Positions 27,921-36,900 of a stretch of DNA of 64,000 bases are shown piece by piece. Where the stretch lies: the NCBI GenBank assembly GCA_016711225.1, contig JADJTK010000051.1:1-64000 (forward strand), given 5' to 3'. The notes beneath the pieces are model-generated. The model saw only the letters and a program-made list of their open reading frames with translations. It did no database searches and was not told the DNA's origin. How positions within the stretch are numbered: the first letter of the stretch is position 1; each line of letters opens with the position of its first letter. Made by a program: the position numbers and the translations under genes. Source of the DNA: Opitutaceae bacterium (lineage in GTDB: Bacteria > Verrucomicrobiota > Verrucomicrobiia > Opitutales > Opitutaceae).

Positions 27921-28159
27921 GCGCTCTCGCCACGCGCAAGCGCCTGCTGGTGGCGCAGGCGGACCTGCATCGCGCCGGCGTGGGTGGGGCGCGAGCGGGG
28001 CTGAGCAGTGGTTGCACGGCGGCGCGGGGTTTTGTGAGTCAGCATCGCTGGTGGCTGCTCGGGGGAGCGGTGGTGGCCGGGGTGGTGCTGGCCCGGCGGT
28101 GGCGGAGCATCGCGGCGGCGTTGCCCACTGTCGTCTCAGTGTGGCGCGCGTTCCGTTGA
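27899..28159 (+). CDS. YqjK-like small membrane protein
   Basis: The 86-residue protein has a basic N-terminus (SALATRKRLLVAQADLHRAG) and one TM segment at about 49-67 (WWLLGGAVVAGVVLARRW). It overlaps the YqjE-like gene by 22 bases and completes the trio found in that order in many Gram-negative bacteria. Sequence likeness to YqjK is weak; the call rests mainly on position, size and topology. Confidence 0.7.
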   Translation: MPTTARLSALATRKRLLVAQADLHRAGVGGARAGLSSGCTAARGFVSQHRWWLLGGAVVAGVVLARRWRSIAAALPTVVSVWRAFR

Positions 28160-28288
28160 CGGGCGCATCAATGAGGGGCGCGCGGCGACGGTTTCCCGGC
28201 GGGCCATAACTACTGGTTGGGGCTTCATTAGCAGAAAGTCAGGCTCCGAGATCGGCAGTGAGGCCGGGCTGTCGCTAGTTTGGCGGCT

Positions 28289-30040
28289 ATGAGCCCACTC
28301 GACTATAGCGTCGTTGGTTTTTACTTGCTCGCGGTGATGCTGGCGGGCGTCTGGCTAGCCCGCCGAGCGGCAGGTGGTGCGGAACACTACTTCCTGGCGG
28401 GGCGAAATCTGCCGTGGTGGGCGCTGGGCTGCTCTGGTATGGCGAGCAATCTGGACGTAGCCGGTACGATGACGATTGTGACGCTGCTCACGGTGTACGG
28501 CCTGCAGGGTTTTTTCATCGAGATGCGCGGCGGGGTGGTGCTGCCGATCGCGGTGTTCCTGGCCTTCATGGGCAAGTGGCACCGGCGCTCGGGCGTGATG
28601 ACAACGGCGGAGTGGATGCTGTTGCGCTTCGGTGAAGGGCGGGGCGGGCGGCTCGCCCGGGCGACGGCGGCGTTCACCTATGTGGTGATCACGGTGGCGA
28701 TGATCGTCTTCTTCCTCACAGCCGGCGGGCGCTTCCTCGCGGAGTTTCTCCCGTTTAGCCCGGCCTGGTGTACGGCGGGCATGGCGACGGTGGCCCTCGC
28801 CTACACGCTGGCCGGCGGCCTCTACGGAGTGATCTGGACCGATGTGGTGCAGGCGGTGATCATCGGGGCCGCCGCCGTCTATGTCTCGGTGGTGGCGGCC
28901 GGGCAGGTGACTCCCGAGCTGTTGGCCAACTGGCCCGGCGCCGAACTCAACGTGCTGAGACCTCTTGCGTCGCATCCGCGGTTGGAACCCTACAATCCGT
29001 TCTGGCTCTTCCTGCTCGTGTGGGCGGGCAAGGGGGTGCTGGAGGGGCTGGGCGGCAGCGGAGGCTCCGCCTACATGGCGCAGCGTTTCTATGCGGCCAA
29101 GAATGAGGCGGACTGTCGGCGCATCGGGATGCTCTGGACGGTCCTCTTCGCCGCGCGCTGGCCGATGGTGCTCGGGTTCGCGATTCTCGCCATCGCCGTG
29201 GGACTCGATGTGCGCACGCTTGCCGACGCCGAAGGCGTGTTGCCACGGGTGTTGCAGTCGGAGTTTTTTCCCAGCGGGGTGCGCGGGTTGGTGATCGCGG
29301 CGATGATGGCCGCGGCGATGTCGACCTTCGACAGCACGATCAACGCGGGAGCGTCGTATGTGGTGCGGGATCTCTTCGTGCCGTGGTGGCCGGGAGCGTC
29401 GGAGCGGGCGCTGGTGCTGGCCGGTTATGGCGCCTCGGCGCTATTGGTGGCGGTGGCCGTGGCGCTCACGTTCGGGCTCGGCTCGTCGGTACTGGGTATC
29501 TGGGTGGGCATTGTGATGTTGTTGTTCCCGGCGTTTCTCGTGCCGTTTGCCCTGCGTTGGTTCTGGGCGCGCTTCAACGGCTTCGGTTTTGCCGCGGGGA
29601 TTGTGGCGGGTTTCGCGGCCGCCGCGTGGTACGCGCTGGTGCCCGTGGCCGGGGGCAACGAGGCCACGCGTTTTCTGGTCATCGCCGGTTGTTCGGCCGC
29701 AGTGTCGATCGTGGTGACCCTGTGCACCGCGCCGGTGCCGCCATTACGCCTGGCGCGGTTCTACGCGATCACCCGTCCGATGGGGTGGTGGCCGCGGGAA
29801 TGGCGTCGGGCCGATCGCGCCGAGCACCGTGCGGACCTCGCACTCCTGGCGACCGCGCTGGTCTGGCAGGTGTTGACCTTCCTGTTGCCGATGGCTGCGC
29901 TGCTTGGGATGTGGACCCAAGCGGCACCCGCGGCTGTGCTCTGGCTATGGCTGGGCTGGCGGGTGCTGCGGAGCGGCCGGAGGCAATCGTGTTCGCCGGG
30001 AGTGCCAACGAGCGCGCGGCGGAACCTGGAAAGCGGATGA
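28289..30040 (+). CDS. Sodium:solute symporter (SSS family)
   Basis: The 583-residue protein has about 14 TM helices. The SSS core is visible from the start (LDYSVVGFYLLAVMLAGVWL, AGRNLPWWALGCSGMASNLD). It continues through TM4-5 (GGLYGVIWTDVVQAVIIGAA) and GSGGSAYMAQRFYAAKNEAD to TM8 (GLVIAAMMAAAMSTFDSTIN), whose Ser/Thr side chains form the conserved Na2 sodium site. It would import an organic solute with Na+. The substrate, possibly a sugar, is not readable. The ATG at 28289 is chosen; a TTG three codons earlier is possible. It stands alone. Confidence 0.9.
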   Translation: MSPLDYSVVGFYLLAVMLAGVWLARRAAGGAEHYFLAGRNLPWWALGCSGMASNLDVAGTMTIVTLLTVYGLQGFFIEMRGGVVLPIAVFLAFMGKWHRRSGVMTTAEWMLLRFGEGRGGRLARATAAFTYVVITVAMIVFFLTAGGRFLAEFLPFSPAWCTAGMATVALAYTLAGGLYGVIWTDVVQAVIIGAAAVYVSVVAAGQVTPELLANWPGAELNVLRPLASHPRLEPYNPFWLFLLVWAGKGVLEGLGGSGGSAYMAQRFYAAKNEADCRRIGMLWTVLFAARWPMVLGFAILAIAVGLDVRTLADAEGVLPRVLQSEFFPSGVRGLVIAAMMAAAMSTFDSTINAGASYVVRDLFVPWWPGASERALVLAGYGASALLVAVAVALTFGLGSSVLGIWVGIVMLLFPAFLVPFALRWFWARFNGFGFAAGIVAGFAAAAWYALVPVAGGNEATRFLVIAGCSAAVSIVVTLCTAPVPPLRLARFYAITRPMGWWPREWRRADRAEHRADLALLATALVWQVLTFLLPMAALLGMWTQAAPAAVLWLWLGWRVLRSGRRQSCSPGVPTSARRNLESG

Positions 30041-30235
30041 TGGAATTCAGGGGGTGGAGGTGCGGCGTGCCTTTCGATGCACGGTCCGGGAGCTCCGGAG
30101 CAAACCGCCGTGGACGAATTCGTTGGGTGCCTGCAGCTGCCACAGCTTCCGGTTATGTGGGTATTGGCAAACGGTATGGCAGAGATTCCGCAGGGCATTT
30201 GTTCCAGCAGCGAAAGGAGGGAATAATGCTCTCAC

Positions 30236-30832
30236 ATGTCTACTCAGCGAATCGGAAAATCTCCGGCGCGATTGGAAGCGATCGCGCGCTCTATTGTATA
30301 CGTGACCAGAGTGCCGGGTTTGTTGGTCTGTGCCGGTTTGGTTGTCGTGCTGGATTTTGCCAGCGGGCCGGAGGTTCAGTTCCCCATTGCCTACGTGCTC
30401 CCGGTCTTGCTCGCGGCGTGGAGTGTGCGCAAAAAGTGGGCGATGGGGCTGGCCGTGGGGTTGCCGTTGTTGCGGCTGGGCATGGTGGTGCATTGGGGAT
30501 CTGAGGGACTGTCCCTCTGGGCGGAAGTGACGAACCTCCTGATTCGCGCCACCGTGCTATTAGGGCTGGCCTTGGTCACGTTGAAGTACCGTGAGATGGA
30601 GCGGGAGGTGAAGATCCTCCGGGGACTTCTACCCGTGTGCATGTACTGCAAGAAGATCCGTGACGAGCGCCAGCAATGGCAACCGATCGAGTATTACGTG
30701 CGCGACCACTCCGAGGCGAATTTTTCGCACGGCATGTGTCCGGAGTGCGCGCGGAAGCATTTCCCGGATATTCCGCTCGGGCCGCCGCAGGCGGTTGAAC
30801 ACGGGGCGGACGGACTGTCGGAGGCCGAGTGA
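30236..30832 (+). CDS. Membrane protein with C-terminal CxxC...CxxC metal-binding module
   Basis: The 198-residue protein has about four TM helices in residues 25-125 (LLVCAGLVVVLDFASG, IAYVLPVLLAAW, NLLIRATVLLGLALVT). The C-terminal cytosolic part reads ILRGLLPVCMYCKKIRDERQ, then W-Q-P-IEYYVRDHSEANFSHGM-CPECARKHFP. This LLP-x-C-x-x-C-K-K-I-R module with a second CPEC pair is usually the last domain of histidine kinases and response regulators. Here no kinase or receiver domain is attached. The four Cys probably bind a metal. An AAAGGAGG site at 30213-30220 is spaced for an out-of-frame ATG at 30226 rather than for this start. Confidence 0.75.
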   Translation: MSTQRIGKSPARLEAIARSIVYVTRVPGLLVCAGLVVVLDFASGPEVQFPIAYVLPVLLAAWSVRKKWAMGLAVGLPLLRLGMVVHWGSEGLSLWAEVTNLLIRATVLLGLALVTLKYREMEREVKILRGLLPVCMYCKKIRDERQQWQPIEYYVRDHSEANFSHGMCPECARKHFPDIPLGPPQAVEHGADGLSEAE

Positions 30833-30887
30833 ACGCGGCTGGGGCTGGATTCGCGCACCGGCTGCCCCGGCCCGTGTGGATTTTGGC

Positions 30888-31143
30888 CTAGTCTGTGGTT
30901 TCGAACGCCGTTTCTGCGCGCCGGAGATCGTGCCGGGTGATGGGCCCGATGATGCGGGCGTCCGCCCCGGCCTGGCTGAGCACGAAACCTTCCGGGGTGT
31001 CGATCAGCCGGCATGGGACTTCGCGCATCGATTGCGCGGAGGGATGACCTTTTCGATGTCTTGACCGCCCTGATGCAGCAGGACGTCGTAGAGGTTGTGT
31101 TTGGCGAAATAGTGCGGAACCGTCCGACTCGTCGTCGTAAGCG
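30888..31143 (-). pseudogene. C-terminal relic of a ClC chloride channel (CBS domains)
   Basis: One frame reads RTVPHYFAKHNLYDVLLHQG then GQDIEKVIPPRN. After a frame change at about 31040 it continues as SMREVPCRLIDTPEGFVLSQ, AGADARIIGPITRHDLRRAE and TAFETTD-stop. These are the start of the first and the end of the second CBS domain of the intact ClC protein at 46354-48075 (HFFAKHNFYDALLQQ...VMPPRD and VREVQRQLIESPEGIVLIQA...LRAEAAF). About 100 residues between them and the whole channel are missing. It is a deletion relic of a paralogous clc gene, directly downstream of an MscS gene. Confidence 0.75.
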
Positions 31144-31156
31144 AGGAATCCGCCCA

Positions 31157-32047
31157 CTAGGGTTCAGAGTCGATGGTGGGGGGCTGGTGGTGGCCCGCAT
31201 CGGGGGTGCGGATATGGACGTCGCGCTGGGGGAAGGGAATCTCGATCTTGTTGGCGCGCAGCGCCGCCTCGATCGCGAAGTACAGATCGCTGCGCAGACG
31301 TCCCGGGCGGTGGGACAGCTCCTGTGTCCAGACCAGCAGCTGGAAATCGAGCGAGCTTTCCCCGAAGCCCGTGAAGCGCAGCTCGGGTTCCGGGGCGGCG
31401 AGCACCAGCGGGTGCTGCCGGGCCACCCCGACGAGGAGTTTGCGCAGCATTTCTGGGTCGGTGCCGTAGGCCACGCCGACCGGAATGCGGAAACGCACCT
31501 TCGGATCGCCATGGCTCCAGTTGGTCACCCGGCTGGTGATGAAATCGGAGTTGGGGACGATGATGGTGATGTTGTCGTTGGTGACCACGGTGGTGCTGCG
31601 CAGGCTGATCTTGGTCACCCGGCCCTCGACTCCGCCAACCTCAACCCGATCCCCCAGCGTGATGGGCCGCTCCACGAGGATGATGATACCGCTGACGAAG
31701 TTGCTGATGATGTTCTGGAGGCCGAACCCGAGCCCGACGCCGATGGCACCGGCCAGCAGGGCCAGCGAACTCAGGTCGATCCCGGCGAACTGCAGCCCGA
31801 GATAGGAGCCGAAGGCGATGAAGGAGTATCCGAAGATTCGGGCGATGGCGAATTGCGAGGCCGGCTGCAGTTGGGTGCGGACCAGGAGGCGGGCCAGCAC
31901 CCATTTGCGCAGACCGCGTTCGATCAAAACCACCGCCAGCAACCAGGCGACCAGCTTGAGCAGGTTGAGCACCGTGAGCTCGCCGCCACCGAGGTGGAGC
32001 AGGGGAAACTGGAGAATCTGGTCGAGGAGGGCCGGGGTGTTTGCCAT
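31157..32047 (-). CDS. MscS-family mechanosensitive channel
   Basis: The protein has 296 residues from the ATG at 32047. Three TM helices come first (about 20-45, 65-85, 90-112). The pore helix is LLAGAIGVGLGFGLQNIISN FVSG (conserved Gly/Ala packing), followed by the MscS beta domain GDRVEVGGVEGRVTKISLRS, TTVVTNDNITIIVPNSDFIT, and an alpha/beta cytoplasmic domain. It releases solutes at high membrane tension. Unlike the small channel at 26065 it has the full vestibule. The ClC relic lies 13 bases past its stop. Confidence 0.92.
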   Translation of the reverse strand: MANTPALLDQILQFPLLHLGGGELTVLNLLKLVAWLLAVVLIERGLRKWVLARLLVRTQLQPASQFAIARIFGYSFIAFGSYLGLQFAGIDLSSLALLAGAIGVGLGFGLQNIISNFVSGIIILVERPITLGDRVEVGGVEGRVTKISLRSTTVVTNDNITIIVPNSDFITSRVTNWSHGDPKVRFRIPVGVAYGTDPEMLRKLLVGVARQHPLVLAAPEPELRFTGFGESSLDFQLLVWTQELSHRPGRLRSDLYFAIEAALRANKIEIPFPQRDVHIRTPDAGHHQPPTIDSEP

Positions 32048-32133
32048 GGCTCGAGCCTGCGTTGCCAGCCGGGGGTTGGCAACGCCTGGACGCAGCAATA
32101 GCGGGCAGGTTCGCCGGGCACACCACAGGTGGC

Positions 32134-33366
32134 CTATGAGTTCGAAACTACTTTTATGTTACGGAGTTGTTCGGCATGATCCGGGCCGGACGGGCGGTCC
32201 GCCAACTCCCATGCCTGCGGGGCGGCCATGGTGGGCTCGATCTCGGCCAGACTGGCGTCAGTGCCGGATCGAAAGAGCGCGGCGGCCAACGTGAGGCTTA
32301 GGCTGGAGGCGAGCGTCCAAGCGAGCGCCTGTTGGCTGGCGCCAGCGCGGGCGAGGATTTCCACGGCGACGGCGGCGATCGTAAGCATCGGGCCGGCGAG
32401 CACATGGGCTGCAGGCGTGGTGCCGAGTCGATGAGCAAAGAACCAGCGGAATGCGACACGGCGCAATGCAAACTGCAGCAGTCCGGTGCCCACGGCCAGA
32501 GGGAAGACGAGGGTGAGCATTAGCCGCGGCTCGACGAGCGTGCCGAGACCGAAAAAGAACACGGGGACAAACAGTCGGTCGCGGAGCGGTTCGAGCCGAT
32601 GGCTGAGCTGGGCTTCTTGATCGGTGGCTCGGCTGACGAACAGGCCGAGAACAAAGGCGGTCTTGGGCGCACTCAGGCCCAGCCGGTCGCCCACCGCCGC
32701 GATGGCGAAGAGCACCAGTACGACGAAGTGTACTTGGATCTTCAACCCGGAGGAGAGCAGTTGGGCGATGCGCGGTCCGCTGCGTACAGCGATCAGGGCG
32801 GCGAGCACCGCCGCGGTGAGCAGCCCGAACATCTTCAGCGTGACCTTCCACCACACCGCACCGCCGAGCACCGGGCCGGCGACCGCCAGCAGGAGGATGC
32901 CGAGCACCTCCACGGCCACGATCCATTCGAGGAAACGGCGGCGGGTGACGGAGTCGGGGAACCGGTGGTTGAGCCAGAGCGGATACGCCATGCCTACGGA
33001 GGTGCTGGCCAGGGCGATCGCCGCGATCAGGGCGTGGGGCCAAGGGACTCCGGCCAGCCAGCCCAGCGCGGTGAGCGCGGGAAGTTGCCAGGCCATCCAC
33101 AGGGCGGCGCGGCGACCGGCGTCGAGCGTTTCGCGGCGCTGGGGCAGCTCAATCTCCAGGCCCACGGAGAAGAGCAGCAGCACGAAGCCGAACTGCCCGA
33201 TCTCGCGCCAGACCGCGCGGACCTCGGGGCCCATGAAGGCGCCCGCGGCCAGTCCCGCGAGAATGTAGAGTGGATACAGAAGCCCCGGCCGCTCCAGGCG
33301 CCGGCAGAAGTCGGGCAACGCGAGCAGCAACAGGAGCAGGAGGACGGCGCCTTCGAGGATTGTCAT
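32134..33366 (-). CDS. Kef/CPA2-type cation:proton antiporter, membrane domain only
   Basis: The protein has 410 residues with 11-12 TM helices from the ATG at 33366. The CPA2 fold is recognisable by YPLYILAGLAAGAFMGPEVR, IGQFGFVLLLFSVGLEIELP (helix 3, where KefB/KefC have FLIGLEL) and LGLSAPKTAFVLGLFVSRAT. There is no C-terminal RCK domain. It exchanges K+ or Na+ for H+. It shares the strand with the MscS gene downstream (87-base gap) and may be cotranscribed with it. Confidence 0.85.
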   Translation of the reverse strand: MTILEGAVLLLLLLLALPDFCRRLERPGLLYPLYILAGLAAGAFMGPEVRAVWREIGQFGFVLLLFSVGLEIELPQRRETLDAGRRAALWMAWQLPALTALGWLAGVPWPHALIAAIALASTSVGMAYPLWLNHRFPDSVTRRRFLEWIVAVEVLGILLLAVAGPVLGGAVWWKVTLKMFGLLTAAVLAALIAVRSGPRIAQLLSSGLKIQVHFVVLVLFAIAAVGDRLGLSAPKTAFVLGLFVSRATDQEAQLSHRLEPLRDRLFVPVFFFGLGTLVEPRLMLTLVFPLAVGTGLLQFALRRVAFRWFFAHRLGTTPAAHVLAGPMLTIAAVAVEILARAGASQQALAWTLASSLSLTLAAALFRSGTDASLAEIEPTMAAPQAWELADRPSGPDHAEQLRNIKVVSNS

Positions 33367-33500
33367 GGCGAGCGCAGCAATCTCGCGGTTGCCCGGGGCG
33401 GGCCAGGGGAGCAACCACTCCCTCTATGGCTGCGCCTTAGGCGACGAGCGGCCGGTTGATCCGCTTCTCAGGTGAAGCTTTAGTGTGAATACGCGGCCAC

Positions 33501-33839
33501 TCAGTGCAGGGTCTGGCCGCTGACGAGCAGATTCCAGTCCGAGCCGTCGGTGATGCGCACTTCGCGGCCGATCACCTGGTACGTGATGGCGGCGAGATCA
33601 ACGCTGTCAGGAAGCGGGCAGACGATGTAATCGCCCGACACCAACGTAACGAAGCGGGTGACTTCTTCCGGAACCCGAGCCGCGGTGGCGCGAGGGAAAT
33701 CAATATTGAAGACACTGCCTCTGATTCGGATGACTCCTGCGTCGCAGGCCTCGACGAAGCCGATGAAGGAACGGCCGTTCTCCTTGTCGAAGAACTGGCG
33801 GTGGATCACGTGAACCTTTTCGTTCTTTTGGAGAAGCAT
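33501..33839 (-). CDS. Conserved hypothetical protein
   Basis: The 112-residue protein starts at 33839 (MLLQKNEKVHVIHRQFFDKE). It looks beta-rich and cytoplasmic, with HRQFFDKENGRSFIGFVEAC, DAGVIRIRGSVFNIDFPRAT and RFVTLVSGDYIVCPLPDSVD. I recognise no family, though the pattern is compatible with a small SH3- or Sm-like barrel. It lies 103 bases downstream of the hybrid histidine kinase on the same strand, so a link to that signalling gene is possible. Confidence 0.65.
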   Translation of the reverse strand: MLLQKNEKVHVIHRQFFDKENGRSFIGFVEACDAGVIRIRGSVFNIDFPRATAARVPEEVTRFVTLVSGDYIVCPLPDSVDLAAITYQVIGREVRITDGSDWNLLVSGQTLH

Positions 33840-33942
33840 GGGGTTGGTTTTGGGAATAGTCGTGTTGCGGTCGAAGTGATGGTCCTCACTCCTTGGTGCC
33901 CGGGCAAGCGGGATTCCCGGTGCTGGAGTGGGCGGGATGGGT

Positions 33943-36900
33943 TTAGGAGGCGGGCGGCACGGTGTTCTGGGGGCCGGCCGCGAGCGCCCGGTGCAGGGCG
34001 GCGAGTAGTTCCGGCCCTGCAAGTGGTTTGCTTAGGAGTACAGAAGGCGCAAGTGCCTCCACCTCCTTGGTGGCGGGGCGCTCGCTCAATCCAGTCATGC
34101 CCAGTATCGGACAGCGCAGGTTCAGTTGTCGTAGGGCCCGCACCAGCGCGGGGCCGTCCATGCCGGGCATCATCATGTCGGTGACCACGGCGCGGATCTC
34201 GTCCTGATGCCGGACGAAGAGTTCGAGCGCGGCATTGCCTTCGTCGGTCGCGATCACGCGATAGCCATGCCTTTCCAAGGTGCGCTGCACCACCGTGCAC
34301 ACATCCGCCTCGTCGTCGACGATCAGAATCAGCTCGCCCTCGGCCCGCGGCGGCAGGCTCGGCCGCGGTGGAGCGCCGGCGGGGGCGGAGTCGGATGCGC
34401 TCGGGATATGGAGGGCAAACGTTGTGCCTTGGCCGAGGCGGCTTTCCACCCGGATGAAGCCGTCGTGACCGCGCACGATGCCGAGCACCGTGGCCAATCC
34501 CAGCCCTGTGCCCTGGCCGACTTCCTTGGTGGTGAAGAACGGGTCGAAGATGCGGTCCAGGTGATCGGCGGCGATCCCCATACCGGTATCAGAAACGGTC
34601 AGGCAAACAAAGGAGCCGGGGCGGCCGCCCGATAGCTGTGCCGCCTCCGCCGCAGTGAGGATCATGTTCTGGGCCTTGAGGGTCAGGGTGCCGCCAGCCG
34701 GCATGGCGTCGCGAGCATTCACGCACAGGTTAAGCAGGGCCTGATGGATCTGGGTGGCATCGCCCAGCACCGGGCGGAGGTCGGCCGGGACGTCGACGAC
34801 GAGGTGGATGTTCTTCGGGAAGGTCTCCTCGATGATTTTGCCGATCTCGCGCAGCAGATGGCGCACGGGCTGAGGCACGCGCGCTCCGGGCTTGCCGCGG
34901 GCAAAGGTGAGCAGCTGCCCGATGATGTTGGCCCCGCGCTGGGCGCAGGACTGCACGGTATCGAGCAGTTCGGAGCATTCGGGGTTGTCCACCGTCTCGC
35001 GCAGCAGCGGGGCGGCCATGAGGATGGGCGTGAGGATGTTGTTGAGATCGTGGGCGATGCCGCCCACCAGCGTGCCAAGCGCCTCCATCCGCTGGGCCCG
35101 CAGGAAGTTGGACTCGAGCTGCCGTTGTTCCGTGACGTCGGTATTGATGGCCAAGATCTCCTTGGGTTGCCCCTCGTCGTCGCGCAACAGGGTCCAGCGG
35201 CAGAAGACGATGAACTCCTTGCCGGCTTGGCTGGTCTTCCGGAGTTCACCGACCCAGTTACCCTGATCGAGCACGGCGGCATGGGCTGCGGCAAGGGCCT
35301 TGGCGTCGACGGCGGCGATCTCCGTGATCTTGCGGCCCAGGGCGGCGCTGCGCGGGCAGCCGTAGAGGCGCACGGCTCCATTATTCCAGTACGTGAGGGT
35401 GTGGTCGAGGCCGCGGACGTAGATCGCGTCGTTGGCGGCATCGAGCAGGGCGGCCTGCTGGCGGAGCTGGTGCTCGGCGGCGCGCCGGGCGGTCACATCC
35501 AGTGCCATGCTGATCACGAGGCGGCGCCCGTCGGGCAGGCGGCCCAGCGGGGCGGAGCTGAACTCCCAGATGCGCGTCGCGCCAGTTTTGGTACGGATGG
35601 TGTAGTCGCCCTCGTGCTTGCGCTGGTCGAGCTTGTAGAGCGCATCGATATCGGCCTGGACGGTTTCTTTGCGCTCGCCGTAGGCGCGCTCGGTCCAGTC
35701 GGCGATGGTGCGGAGTTCCTCGGGCGCGTAACCGGTTGTTTCGTACCAAGATTGGCTGGCTTGGAGGATCTGCCCATCCTCGGCGTGCAGGAGAATGGGG
35801 ATGGGGGCGTCGAGCACCGCGCGGCGGAAGCGGGTCTCGCTTTCGCGGACCTCCTGCTCTGCCCGCGTCCGCTCGGCCCGATGGCGCAGCGCGATGATGC
35901 CGTAAGCGAGGTCGTTGGCCAGTTCGCTCAGCAGCTTCACCTCCTGGGGGTCGAAGGAGTCCTGCTCGGCCGAGTAGAAGTTGAGCGAACCAAAGCAGTG
36001 ATCGTTTTCGCGTAACGGGATCGCGATGGCGCAGGCGTATCCTTGACGCATGGCGGCCTCGCGCCACGGGGCGAACGTGGGGGCGGCGGGGATGTCGTGG
36101 AGCACCACCGGCTGGCCGGTGCGAATGGCGGTGCCCACGGGGCCCTGGCCTCGCTCGGTGTCGGCCCATGTAATCTGGGCGGAGGCGAGGTAGCCTTCGT
36201 CGAATCCATCCTGCGCCACTGGACGCACCGACTTCCCCTCGTTGTCCTCGGCGAAGCCAACCCAAGCCATGCGGTAGCCTCCGGCTTCGACCGCGAGACG
36301 ACAGGCGGCCTGCCTGAGCACGGATTCATCGGTGACGCGCACGAGTTCCTCGTTGAACCGGCTGAGCAGGCGCAGGGCGCGGTTGAGCCGGTGCAGTTCG
36401 TTTTCGGTACGTTTGCGGGCCGTCACGTCGTGGAGCACGCAATGCGTCTGCTTGAACGAGCCTCCGCTGTCGTGGGCAATCAGCCCATCGATACTGGTGG
36501 TTACGAGGGTGCCGTCCTTGCGGGCAAAGGTGAACTCCGCTTCGCGCACTTCGCCTTGGGCCTTGAACAAGGGGAACCGTTCCCGGAACAGCGCGGCGCC
36601 ACCCGGGGCGAGAAAATCGCCGAACCAGCGGCCGAGGACCTCTTCGCGTTGGTACCCCAGCAACTTGAGCCAAGCGGCATTGACTTCCAGCAGTCGGCCG
36701 TCCGCATCCAACGACTGGTACCCCACGGGAGATTGTTCGTAGAGCAGCCGGAAATGCTCCTCGCTTTGGCGTAGCGCCTCCTGAGAGGCGCGCTCCGCGG
36801 ACTGGTCGCGGAACACGAGCACCACGCCGATGATCCGGTTTTGCTCGTCGCGGAGCGGAGCACCGCTGTCGGCGATCGGGCGCTCGGAGCCGTCTTTGGC

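Noticed and set aside
30226..30504. Out-of-frame small gene with an ideal ribosome site
   Set aside because: Its translation has no structure and overlaps the conserved membrane protein at 30236. I kept it only as a note on the ribosome site.
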